Of a stretch of DNA of 23,759 nt, positions 1 to 11,446 are shown in pieces (positions within the stretch are counted from its first letter, which is position 1; each line of letters opens with the position of its first letter). The DNA is from Saccoglossus kowalevskii. Its lineage: Eukaryota; Hemichordata; Enteropneusta; Harrimaniidae. Made by a program: the position numbers and the translations under genes. The DNA lies in contig NW_003134341.1 of assembly GCF_000003605.2 (NCBI RefSeq), forward strand, positions 62,789-86,547, in the 5' to 3' direction. Below the pieces are notes generated by a model that ran no database searches, was not told the origin of the DNA, and saw nothing but the letters and a program-made list of their open reading frames with translations.

Positions 1-2826
1 GATAGAGAAATTGTGGCAAAACTGTCATATCTTGCTTAAAACATGAAACGATGAACACACGTGGAAAATCGTGGTTAGAGAAATACGCCGGTTGCCGGGT
101 CATCTAGGACTCGAGCGTGCACGTAATACATGCATTACACAGCTATGTCTCGACAAAGGAATGGCACAGATCAGTGGGCACAAAAATCAGTGGACGGGGA
201 AAAAATTGTTTCGCAGACAAACAATAACTGCTCTCTGAAATAGTTTTTGGTAATGAATATAAGGTGATATAATAAGTTAAAGCTAATTTCTCGTTTACAT
301 GTAAAACATAGTTATTCACTCTTCCATTGTACTGGTGGAAAATCAGACACTCACCGGTTAACGGAATTTTTTGCTTTCTGCTGCAGATCGGAACGGTCCA
401 CTTTGCAAATTATACCGCGCTATCTATGCCAGACAGATAAAGGCAACGCCGCATGTATTCAAAGTTCTTCTTGGTAAAGTAAAACCGTCAAAAAACTGAA
501 ATACACGGTTGGCAGGATCAGAACTGTTAATTCGTCGGCATATGCCCAGCCTGTGAACGTGCCAAGATGTCCGACGCTGTAGCTCATTAAAAATGCGAAC
601 GTGTGGGGTCGAGTGAAAGCCGAGTGGGTCATATGGTAAACAGGCTATGATTTTACTCAGTTACAATACCCTTTGTACTTGTCATCGCCATGCTTTAACA
701 ATCAAGGCACTTTGTTCAAGTCGGTGCATGTATTCATTTGTTCATTTTCGCTTATCCATTTTTTTTATTCTAAAAATGTTTGCCGGCTTGTAAGCGTTCC
801 CCCATCGTTTGATATATATTATTTGTCTTAACTGACCACGTGGTAGTTGGGTTTGTACCGGATATGCGTTTCACCTATTTATCATAATGCGTATTTGCAT
901 GGTTTCTCGTCGTGTATGAATAGTTACCAGTTATATGTGTTTTAATTTAGAGATGTATGTATATAGACATGTATCCAGTACTTTTTGGTTAAACTTTCTA
1001 TTTTTTTCAATATAGCGTTCTATGTATTACAATGCCACATTTTAAGGGATTGACTAACCCTTAAATATAACCATTAAATACTGGTCGACTTGTTCTACTC
1101 ATTGTTCCAAAGTAACATTTTGCTCACCACTTACGAGAATGGTTCCTTATCTGATTTGGTGAGCAGAATTCCCGCCAAAATTTTGTCTATCACTTACTCA
1201 CTCCGTTATCCTCCGTCTGAATTGCCGTGGTCAGCATTATTATGTGCTGTTCAATCAGGCTTTAACGATGTGCCAAATTTCGACCAGTCTATATAGTCTG
1301 ATGCATTAGAAAAGGCAAAGATCAAGCGGAAATACCAATGGCTCTAAGATACAACGTACAATGAATGTAAAGACAAATAAATAAACATTAAAGCAGTATT
1401 TCATTCGTCTTTTTGAAAACCGACCCGTTGGATATTACTAGGACAAGACTGTAATGTGCCACACTCTCAACAGTAACTTCCTACTCGTGTGACGAGCAAT
1501 CTGTTCGTGTGAATTATACAAATTTAAAATTACATTAAATTCGTTTATTTGTCAACTAAAATACACGTTGACCCGATTTGAAATTATTCATTGGAATGAA
1601 GTGAGGTTTTGTTTTGCTTTTGGTATACGCCTTGACTTATTAACAAAAGAACATCGCGTTGAGGAGAGGAATCGATGGCTTTGTGTATGGAAATGATTCG
1701 TCCCATTGCATCGATGACCGACATGGGGAGAGAGAGGTGAACGGCCTACAAAGTTCAAGGCGTCGTACTTTGCGTTGCAGTCATCACAGCCCCTTTATCA
1801 GATAGAGGGACTGTGTAATCATTTACCGGCAATGGTGGGTCACATTCTCGACGTATAAGTACAGGACTGCCACCAACAATAACAAAATCCATTTCAGAAA
1901 ATGTTCAAACAAAACGCCGTGTCAGACCATCTTGAATTTTCAAGGTGAATGTTCCGGCGAAGCACTCCACTCTATATCACCTTGTGTTGTAGAGGGAGGA
2001 ATGTCCGAACGGAACAACACCGTGCAGGCGGACGATGTGTCAGACCAGAGAACCTAAAGTCCACCCGATTTTAAGCAGATCGTGACAGCTGGCAAGCGAC
2101 ATACGAAGGTCAATCATAGGCGGAGCATTTCATTCTGTCAATAGGCGACGAAGGCCATTGGCAAGGAGAAAAATCTTATTTATTATTACCAAACATACCG
2201 CCTAGGTGCTGTAATTAAATCCTGGTGTAAGCACCATATGAACTATGAACAATGCATGTGAAGCCAGCTGTGGGGTATATTCAATCCTATAGATTTCTCA
2301 TTGTTTGGTAACTATTTGCTGCAAATGCAAAAAAAATCAATATAAAAAATATTACCCACACAGTATTCTACAGGTTACTTGTTAATACTTTATACGTGGA
2401 CGTACTACCACCTGATGACCTGAATGTGCCGAACAACTTCGAGAACTGCCGAACGCACTTGTGTAAACAGATCACCCGACTGCGCCATTAATTTGAAGTA
2501 AACACCAATGTTTATTTATTGCTTCAAAATAATCATCTGCAAAACAGACTTCCCTGACTGCGTAAAAACGAATAGATTCACGATTTTGACGCGGAAAATG
2601 CCTGGGCTATGCTGAGGGACGGACGCTTAGGTGTGTGGACTCTATTTTGCAGCATATGAACCTAAAATCTTCGGCAATCGAACAAAAAATTACGCTAAAA
2701 TACGTTTAAGGTCTCTCTTTTGTATAGCATAAACGCGGTTTTCACTCCTGCTTATTATTTCAGTTATCCTCATGGGTAAACAATGGTTAAGTCCCGTTCT
2801 TAATGCTACGATTTGAAACGGTTTTT
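1..2826. other. Intergenic stretch, no gene recognised
   Basis: No reading frame here resembles a known protein family and no credible exon chain is visible. The longest frame (68 codons at 1090..1296) has no recognisable motif. Base composition is AT-rich with scattered short T and A runs. The stretch 385..660 is somewhat more GC-rich and is open for short distances in several frames, but I could not assign it to a gene or a transposon. It could hold decayed repeats or distal regulatory DNA, and neither can be shown from this sequence alone. Confidence 0.6.
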
Positions 2827-3275
2827 AGCTCCGCTGACGACTTTGTCGAGCGGAGCTTATCCGGCGTCGTCCGTCGCCCGTGTCAAATTTTTACTTTTTT
2901 AACTTCTTCTTGAAAACAACAAGTCTTATTGCTTTGATGCTAATTTTGATGAATATTTTAGTAATTTTTGGTAAAAAGTGACATTTTCGACTTCTTGTTA
3001 AAAACCGCAAGTCTGATTGCTTTGATATTATACATATAGGTACCTCAGGTAGACCTCTCTCAGATTTGTTCATTTCGTAAAGATATCTTGAATTCTCTAA
3101 TTTTGATGAATATTTTTGTCATTTTTGGTAAAAAGTGATATTTTCGAATTCTTGTTAAAATCTGCTAGTCCAAATCATTTGATGTTATACATGTAGGTAC
3201 CTCAGGTAGACCTCTGTCAGATTTGTTCATTTTCTAATCATATCTTCAGAAACGTGCATTGCTAACAGCGGAGCT
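2827..3275. repeat. Foldback/MITE-like repeat with internal 157-bp units
   Basis: The segment opens with AGCTCCGCT and closes with its reverse complement AGCGGAGCT (3267..3275). The opening is itself a hairpin: AGCTCCGCT at 2827..2835 pairs with AGCGGAGCT at 2849..2857, with a further CGA/TCG pair inside. The interior is a tandem array: unit 1 begins at 2941 (TAATTTTGATGAATATTTT), unit 2 at 3098, period 157 bp, and a partial copy lies at about 2885..2940. Both full units carry GGTACCTCAGGTAGACCTCT. No transposase is present, so a non-autonomous DNA element is likely. A related copy lies at 20097..20296. The short frame at 2891..3073 (minus) falls inside the repeat and is not a gene. Confidence 0.65.
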
Positions 3276-6200
3276 ATCTCAACCGAGAGGCTGTTTGTTT
3301 ATGCTTCACGTGTTAATTTGCCTTCAATTACGTTTTGGTGGTCGTCACTGCCGTCCCATGAATTTTGCCGATAACGTTTTGGTCCCAATTTAAGTAGCTA
3401 TGATATCGCCGATGAAATTCAAAAAAACAAATTGCAAAAACAAAAAATGCAACGCCAACGCGTAATTAGCATTATAGCAATGTTTTGACTTTGTCGCCAT
3501 TTTTTTTCGCGATTCACGTCCCAAATCTTTGTTCCCATGGCGAAAATAGAAGAATGGGCGAAAATCTGTCGTTTTTGACCTAGACCTTTCATCTTTTGGA
3601 AACGCAAGGGCGATAAGACTCGATTTTCAAGGACGCGGGTCGTTTGGATTGGACGTTTTTTTGTATTGTTTGAGTTCGTTGTGTGCCTAGATACATAGTA
3701 CCGATGTTTATATCTCATTTATTAGGATTACCGCATGAGTTTACACAGATAGGGAAAATGTCTCATGGCATGGGAAAAATAATGCTTTCTTTTGTCAGGT
3801 TATATGATAAATATTTGTAATGTGTATGTATTAAAATATGCAGTCACAGGAAAACAAAATTATGTGAATTTGCATTAGTTAAAAATTAATCGAATTACTG
3901 TTACTATATATCTAATTTATGATAGCGGGAGTTTCCAGGCCAGTTTATAAAATTGTGAAAAAAATATTTTCGTAAATAACACTGAACGCGAAAGACGACA
4001 ATCGCAATCACCCTACCTTGCATTTCTCATTTCGTGCGTATCATTCATACATCTAATTACGTACCTCATATACTTTGTGTCATGCATGTTAATATATTAT
4101 AATTAAATTCAGCTCATTCTATAAGTAATACACAATATTTTGCATGCTCACGTTACAATCAGTATACTTTTAATCATATTATGCATTACATAACTAACCA
4201 TCGTGAAAGGTTCGGAACAGATTTCCTATGAAAAATTCTTTGCAATTACTTTACATTGTATACAAATCATGCAATTTGACAATTTAACTGATTTATTTGG
4301 CATATGGCATGGAATTCTACTCATGACAAGACTTATTTATATTTAGTAATTGTCGCTAGGGGCACAGCTATCACAGTTATGAACATTTCAAACAAACCGG
4401 GAATGCTTTGCTATATTTCTGAATTTACCTAAAACAATCTGGGTATTATTCGGGAACTGTTGCTAGAGCAACTGCACACGTCATAAGGACATATTAACAG
4501 CTCCCAAGGATAATATTCCCAGATTAACACCAGTTGTTAATGACACACATCGCATTAATTCCCAACTGCGATGAATGGATCAGTTACTGCAAACATTACC
4601 TCCATGCTGCAACAAAGCCCTACACACTGCGACGGTCATTCATTGCGAAAGCCACTTACCGCCAAAGTCGCTCATCGCAAAGCTACTAGTAAAAGAGGGG
4701 GAGGGGTAAATACAAGACAAACTATATTTTCAACATATCTGACATACGAACACGTCTTCACCTAACTGTTGTAAATACCATATATCGCTAGCTGCTAGGT
4801 TACAAGAAGATAACTCGTGCTGTTCACTGCTTTTATGGTTTCGCGAACTTGATATAAACATGGCCAAATAAGTGTACCATGGATGCGACGATAGGTGAAA
4901 TGTAATACACCTACTCTGTGTATAGACAGCCCGCCGAATATACGTATTACGCGTATCAACAAATATTTCCAGTCGCACCCATAGACTGTCGTTATGGTTT
5001 TGGCGAGGAGCTAGGACGCGACATACACTCATACATAAGTATGGTGCTATAACTCTTACGTATCCAATATATCATCAAATTTGATGGAAATGTAAACAAT
5101 GTATTACATTGAAACATGAAGATATATTAATCCAGTTTTGTCGCCAAATGCAAACCCAATCCTGACCACCGATTTGAAAGCCAGTCAGCGAATGGCATTG
5201 ACTTCATTGACTGCTGAACGTAGTGAGAAAGGACAAAATCTTTTTCCTAATAATTTTAAACACCTGAAACATTTTTTCAAACTTATATGAATCACTATAA
5301 CTAATTAAAAATATGAATTTCGTTAGGATGATAATCAAACGGACGTTTGCAACATTAAATTTTCAGAAGCTTATATCTTTGCTTAGATGTATTCTTGAGT
5401 GTTTATTTATCTTATCAGATGCACTTGGACTATATGGGACCGTAATATTTGACAATAGATCAATAGATTATAGATTATTGTATATTTACACAAGCACAAG
5501 CTTTTCCAAAATGTGCCCTCTTTGTTATAAAATTATCCTCTAAACATCACATGTGTTCTGCAGTAGCACTGGTCAATAAACTAACATTTAAGTATTTTGC
5601 AATATTAGAACAAATTATTCGTGTTTAGTAGTCACTACAATTTTTTTTAAATAATGAATGTAACTTATCTCGCCGAGACTCGGTCAAATCTACACCGTTA
5701 GTGCCATGCGTTCCAAGTTAACACCGATACTTCACTTCAGACAATGTAGTAGATATATAGTAGTAGTGAATTACTTGGCTGCAAGACACATCTCTGTTAA
5801 CTTAAAAAAAAAAAAACAGATTCTTAAACAGTTGAGTCACATTTACGTGGATTTAGTAACACTCAGTATACCCCCAAATTTCAGCCGAAAATACTGCAGT
5901 GTTTCCTGGAAACCATGGGCTTAGATCCGGCAATTAGTCGTCACAATTATTATTCTGTAATGTCTTTATAAAGTTTGTATTTTTGCTCTTCATAGAAAAA
6001 AAGAAAGGGCAATTCCGACCCAGCTGTAGAGACAATGTATTATTATGACAACATTTAAAAATATCCTATAAAAATAACACTGTGATATGTCGCTTTTATT
6101 CACGGGTCACGTGAATAATACATAACTCACCCAGTGGGCGGTGTACAGCACATACCACAACGTCGTGCGTAATACGGAATAATATGGTGTCGTTTTCACG

Positions 6201-6330
6201 TCTGAAAACACCACTGAAATCTGTCTATCGATTTCATTGACCTAAATACGGCGTTCTTAATTTAACCATTTGAACAAATAATTTCGAGAACTTTATTTAA
6301 ATTACGGTAATCATGTTTAATCAGCATCTT
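3276..6330. other. Intergenic stretch, no gene recognised
   Basis: No protein-coding or RNA gene could be supported. The two longest open frames (3419..3718 and 4730..5032, both minus, about 100 codons) show no family motif, have biased composition and lack flanking splice or promoter signals that would mark them as exons. The segment from 3370 to 3720 is less AT-rich than its surroundings. A 13-base A run lies near 5802..5816. I see no repeat structure that I can define. Confidence 0.55.
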
Positions 6331-6408
6331 ACTAATAATAAGTAATAAGTATGCATTTATATAGCGCCATATATTCAAAATTAAATGTTCATAGACGCTT
6401 AACAATAT
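6331..6408 (-). mobile_element. LINE/SINE-type 3' tail fragment
   Basis: Read on the minus strand, the segment has a TTAAGCGTC block (plus 6393..6402), then GGCGCTATATAAATGC (plus 6352..6368), and ends in a TTA-rich tail. This layout (an AGCGC-like motif, GGCGCTATATAAAT, then a TTA microsatellite) is typical of 3' ends of CR1/L2-type LINEs and their SINE partners in many animals. It resembles the 3' end of the clearer LINE at 11417..11989. No coding sequence was recognised upstream on the minus strand, so this is a 3' fragment or a SINE remnant. Confidence 0.45.
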
Positions 6409-6860
6409 AAAAGAGATAAAGTTATAAACAAACAAAATAAAATCAAAACTACTGAGTATCAAAAGTCTGTCTAAAATATGCGTCCATGTGAGGGCATAAC
6501 AAAAAGAATCGGCACAGTGCAACTACAGTATATACGCGAGGGCCAGAGACTGGAAATCGAGTCTAGAATATACCATTCTACAACATATAGTATTTTATTT
6601 TTAATACCAACACTAAAAACTTGGATTGAAATATCATGTGACTGATTTCTGAAAATCAGTGAGGATGAGGTGTTAAATTTTAAATGCAATATTTTATGGA
6701 GTGAGGTCACTCCTATAGGGGAAAATTAGCATGTTACTAGCCTTTGGTACGTACACTCGAATGATCTTAAACCGTATATTATGCCACCGTCATTGTCCAG
6801 TTATTCTCGTCTATTTTGAAATGGTTACCAAGCGTTACCTAACATTCAATTGTCTTGATG
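6409..6860. other. Non-coding stretch with two short perfect hairpins
   Basis: No gene recognised. ACTGATTT (6641..6648) pairs with AAATCAGT (6653..6660) across a 4-base loop. GGAGTGA (6698..6704) pairs with TCACTCC (6707..6713) across two bases, forming an almost continuous 16-bp palindrome. Both could be repeat remnants, and no terminator or RNA gene is implied. Confidence 0.4.
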
Positions 6861-7181
6861 TGTTATGACTTTGGTATTGATTGTGAGCCAATTACAGATA
6901 TATTTACATATTGATTGTTCTGCTTGCCCAATGTAACTACATTACGAATACCCCGTGATCCAATGACCCCTTCTCTATAAAAAGACGGGAGTGATTTCAT
7001 TCTCGGTCGGCGTCGGTCATCTTAGTCGTGGTTGTCCAACAACACACATCTCCAGGCGTAGCCGTGAGGCTGTCACGTAGCAACCAACTTATGTCAACAT
7101 ATTGTACTGTATCTACCTGATTGAATTCCTTCACAATAAATGGCGTGTGTTATAACTACAACTGTACCGTGTGTCCTGACA
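6861..7181 (+). mobile_element. Candidate solo LTR
   Basis: The 321-bp segment begins TGTTATGA and ends CCTGACA, so it has TG...CA termini. It contains a TATA box (TATAAAAAG, 6976..6984) and, about 150 bp later, an AATAAA signal (7135..7140) followed by a TG-rich stretch. That is the U3-R-U5 order of a Gypsy-type LTR. No primer-binding site, gag or pol sequence and no second LTR is visible, so it would be a solo LTR. Flanking bases are GATG and GATT, giving only a 3-base match, so a target-site duplication is not demonstrated. The alternative is a host promoter and short transcript. Confidence 0.4.
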
Positions 7182-9631
7182 GATTTCCGACTAGAAGCAA
7201 CAACAAAAAGCCTACAACGCTGTGACACATAGTTCGTTGACTTCTTCATCATTTATAACTCGCAAATAGCCCATTCCGGAAGCAATAATAGTTTGTTTTC
7301 AGTATCTGAAGTAGTTATGCCATATTGAATAATTATGCATGATTAAATGATTTGAAATGATTTCAGTTAAAATTGTGTTGATTTTTATGATAGCTAGATT
7401 ACCTTCAAACGGTGCTAGAAAGAAGAAAGAGACCGTGACATTTTTCTTGGTGACAATTTCGGATACGACCTTCAACCTCTTACTCAACAACATGTCTCCC
7501 CTATACGACCAATAACAGACGATGACGTTCGGCCTCGCACCCAATCATACTTGTCAATTATGTAACCAATCAAATACGAACTGATATAAAAAATAGCCAA
7601 TCATAGTGGTATATTTATTAACACAACACTGACTTAGGACAGGACAGTAGTAAGGTCACTAAAACTACAGAACAGAGACACAAATAAAATAAGAGTGCAA
7701 CTAAATCAAAAAACGCACAACAATAAGCAAATAACTGAAAAAATAACTAGGAAATCCGAATTATAAGAAAAAAATTACATCACAATTGAAAAATAAAAAA
7801 AAATCACTAGTGCAATTGTGTGGGTGACTAGTAAGGTCAGACTTTTATTATCCCTTGTTAAAAAAATATTATTTGTATCTTCATTGTATTACCGCCCGCC
7901 GCATAACAAATCCAAGTTGTATTTTCGTGGCAGTATCATGATCAAAGTACCGAAGTCTCGCGCAGATGAGAAACAAGGTTATACATGAAATAAAATTTCA
8001 TTTCATTTCGTCTCTCCGATCAATGATCTCACTTACAATTCTTTGAGAATCACACAAATCTAATGGGAAAAAGGGAATTAATTTTATTTTTTTCCGCCCT
8101 CCTCAAAAAAATTGCCTTATAGAAACCCGCGAAACAAGGAATAAAAAAAGTCTGTGGCCTAACTACAAAATAGTGATAATGAAGTTGAAATAAATCAAAA
8201 TGCACATTTAAAATAGAAATCACATATAATGTTATGAAAAACAAATTTATTTTGAAAGATTCGTGAATTGACCTCAATAATTGAGGAGATGTTGCTGTCT
8301 TATTCTCGGGCTCATTTGAATGAATTGTGCAATGTGAATCACCACAATGTCGTTATTCATTAATGAGACAGATAGAGGGCGTGCTGATAATTTCAATTGA
8401 TCGCCATATGCATGACCCCCAAAAGGTCACAAATTTTGGTACTTTCTGGGGATACAAATTCACTATCAATTCAAATTTAATTATTATTATCCCTCAAAAA
8501 TACAAGTTATCATTGAAATTCAAAAACAGTTAAACATAGTAAAAATTGATGTATATTATTGGAAATTCTTGCTGTGATGGAACAACAAAACCCCTGTAAG
8601 TACCAGGATGTACGACCTTTGAATAAACATTGAAACAATAGAAAATATGTATCATTTCGAAATACGTCACATTAAGTATGTACTATTCGTCAATAATACC
8701 ACACATCAGCTACTGTATTGAATTCAGATGTCATACACATTTTCTTTCACTGAAACCTATTATTCTACTGCAGAAATAAACTTGATATTTGAAACTACGG
8801 ACAACGCGTAAATCTGCTGTGAAAGTCCCAGCTAACCGTGATGTCAAAAATGGCATTCAAATCGTGGATTTCTATATGAGTACCGGAGCTATAGGAGCCG
8901 ACAGGCTGTATGTTTATTGTCTACTGGATAACCAAAAGCACCATTCAGCAATATGCGTTAGGTTGATGAGCCGACCCAAATCTATAGTCCCTCCATCGTT
9001 TTAAAGCTTTTCCATTGATATGGATATACTATATACTAGTATTAGAAACCAGGGGAGTCGACTTTACAGGAAAATTTACTGTAAAATACTTTATTTTAGC
9101 TGGAATTAATTTTCGCTGAATACACTTTTTGGAAAATACGTGCAGTAGGATTACTACTAGGATTACTAGGACTAGGATTACTCAGCCAATTTCACTGACC
9201 AGAGACTGTCACTTTTACTTGTACTTAACATTTTAGTTCAGGAAAGTTTCACCCATGTTACCGATGCCATAGCAATGAAGGAAGCAGTGTAACAGATCGA
9301 TGTCGTAATATACAATAAGGATTTCAATTAAGGCATTAGTATTTGCACATTTATTTAATCCTTTCTCGCCAAAGGTTGGGTGTAATAATTTGGAATATTC
9401 TAACTATTTTTCTATAATTTGCTGGGCACTTTGAACCAAAACTAATGGCTACATGTCTTGATCACATTTTTGGAAGAAATCAGTGACAAATTTATTAATT
9501 TTGTGATTGGTGACAGAAGTAGACTTCAAAGGGTTTATATGCCACACATTGACTCTCAGACTCAGGTAATAATTAATACTGGTGCTTAAATTTTCAAAGA
9601 TAAAAAACGTGTATTAGAATAAACAAATCAT
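7182..9631. other. Intergenic stretch, no gene recognised
   Basis: No coding gene is supported, and frames up to 81 codons are motif-free. CCAAT boxes on the plus strand at 7509, 7541, 7566 and 7597 form a cluster just before an AT-rich stretch. From about 7680 to 7850 the DNA is extremely A-rich. A TGAAATAAAATTTCATTTCATTTC stretch near 7987..8010 looks like a low-complexity or retroelement tail. TGACC and GGTCA half-sites face each other at 8413..8429. Short ACTAGGATT repeats lie at about 9144..9182. Confidence 0.45.
9077..9147. repeat. MITE-like remnant with TACTG...CAGTA ends
   Basis: The segment opens TACTGTAAAATACTTTATTT and closes GTGCAGTA, giving short imperfect inverted ends. The interior TTTAGCTGGAATTAATTTTCG resembles the TTAGC-rich interior of the element in intron 2 (13026..13136). 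The ends would suit a Tc1/mariner-type non-autonomous element with TA target sites. At 71 bp it is short and decayed. Confidence 0.3.
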
Positions 9632-9637
9632 TTTATT
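9632..9637 (-). terminator. Candidate poly(A) signal of the FOXRED2-like gene
   Basis: On the minus strand this reads AATAAA. It lies about 430 bp beyond the stop codon at 10067 and is the first canonical AATAAA I find downstream of it. A T/G-containing stretch follows. A non-canonical signal closer to the stop remains possible. Confidence 0.35.
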
Positions 9638-10066
9638 ACGTTACAAGGACAATACATGGTAAACACAGAGGGACATTTTTCATTACAATACTCGAGTTGA
9701 GAATATAAGAGAAATAAATGATGACAATTCAAATGACATGAAACTCGCTTGTTTTGAAATCAAATACAATTATTGTTATCAGAAGATCCCAATAATAATT
9801 ACGATTGCGAATGTTGATGATAATACAGTAGCAATTAGTGGTTCCAAATCATAAAACGTTGTTGTGGACTTAGTTATAGTTGATACAGATGTATTTGGTC
9901 TTTAAATATACTATCTTGTTTTAACACTGAGTTATTATCGCTGCTACCAAGAATATGAGTACGAATCATTAAGAACATTCATGTACCAAGGGAACATGAA
10001 GCATCAAAGTGCAGATATTGTTTCTAGTTTTTGGAGTATTCCTAAAACATGCATAGTTGAGACTAT

Positions 10067-10231
10067 TTAAGTCATTTTTGGTTTCAAGTCGATGCTGAAT
10101 GGAATACACGTCTTGAATACGCTAAGATCTGGAACTCTTCTTTTCTCGTCCTCTGAGAAGGGAGTGACCCTTTCTGACACTTTCTCCATGAAGAATCCTT
10201 CATATAAATGTTGCCCGGGCTTCAAGTTCAG
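10067..10231 (-). CDS. FOXRED2-like: Coding exon 7 (C-terminus, residues 550-603, stop)
   Basis: The last coding exon follows a TCTCTTACAG acceptor and stays open for 54 codons to TAA at 10067..10069. The protein ends SIDLKPKMT, with no KDEL/KEEL-type ER-retention sequence and no membrane helix. Homology is weaker here than upstream, so assignment rests mainly on splice-site quality and frame continuity. Confidence 0.72.
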   Translation of the reverse strand: MNLKPGQHLYEGFFMEKVSERVTPFSEDEKRRVPDLSVFKTCIPFSIDLKPKMT

Positions 10232-11413
10232 CTGTAAGAGAATATAGAGTGTGAGTTATTTTGTTCATAGCAATTGATATTAAGTTTATTCAATCTCGAG
10301 ACACGGTCTAAGCACAATTACCAATATTTATATTTACATGAATTTAATACGACAATAACACAAGCTTCCCTCTGATTGGTCTTACTGCAAGGGTTTGGAG
10401 TTAGAATAACCAATCAGACACAATCTCGTAAGAAGCTTTGCATTGGTTCCGATATTGCGAAAGTGACTCATAAATCACGAATGTCATCAGAATAATCACG
10501 TGACAAAAATAAGTTTATCGAATTTGTTTTGCCATGTTATCAATTTTATAACATTATATTACATAGTTATATAATCATCATATAAAGTCAGATATATAAT
10601 CATTTTTCTTCCATCCTCCAATACACTTTGTCAGGAAGAGGACCGCCATGTAAACCTTTGGATGAAAAGAAATGAAAGAAAAGCTTTCTGACTGTCACTA
10701 TAATTACCTGTTTGTTGATGAAATTTCTCATCCTGTTATTTCCTACATCTGGGTTTTGGTCTAGAGTCAAAGGAATGTCGAATCTCAGTACTAACGACTC
10801 AGGTAATTTCAGTTCATCTACAAGATCACCATTCTTGTAATAGGTAATAATTGGATGAAGGAACGCTTGACAATCAGTGGCGTTTAGATCGGGAAAGTGC
10901 GCAAATTCCATGGCGTATTTGCCGTCATTTCCAAAGCTAGTAAAAAATAGAATAGATTATCGACGCTGTATGCGTGAATCTGTTGTATTTGAAGAAATAA
11001 CAAGTACTTACGATCACTACGACATGTAGTCATGAATGAATGACTCACGCGACCCTGTCAGGCTGACGATCACTTATTGTAACTCTGATTGAAACAGTTA
11101 CCGAATATTTGTTATCTCACAACAAAGTATTCATGTCGTGTAAAATCTATTTGCGCTGTGTATTTTACTTACTCTTCAAATCCGTATGCCAGTACAATAA
11201 CAAACACGTGCTTGTAATTTGCGAATCTTCCTTTAATTGCATCTTCAAGTACATATGGTTTGGGGAAATCCTGGTAGAGTTCAGCTTTTACTTCACCCTT
11301 CATGTTGGGATCGAAGTCGGGAACGGCCAACACGTGACACAACACGTTATTCATTTGATATATACCATCACTAACACTTACACGTTCTGAAGGAAAAACA
11401 AATAAAGCTCGTT

Positions 11414-11446
<33 letters not shown>

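Noticed and set aside
1090-1296. Plus-strand frame of 68 codons
   Set aside because: Starts at a non-ATG codon and has no motif or context.
3419-3718. Minus-strand open frame of 99 codons
   Set aside because: No family motif, basic and Phe/Cys-skewed composition, no promoter or splice support.
4730-5032. Minus-strand open frame of 100 codons
   Set aside because: No recognisable motif or exon signals; a frame of this length is expected by chance in a window this size.
8413-8429. TGACC and GGTCA facing half-sites with 7-bp spacing, like a nuclear receptor element
   Set aside because: Five-base half-sites with non-standard spacing and no nearby gene; chance is sufficient.
9144-9182. Short repeats of ACTAGGATT
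   Set aside because: Too short and irregular to call more than local slippage.
11109-11390. Plus-strand frame of 93 codons
   Set aside because: Antisense to exon 5 and its flanks, with no motif of its own.
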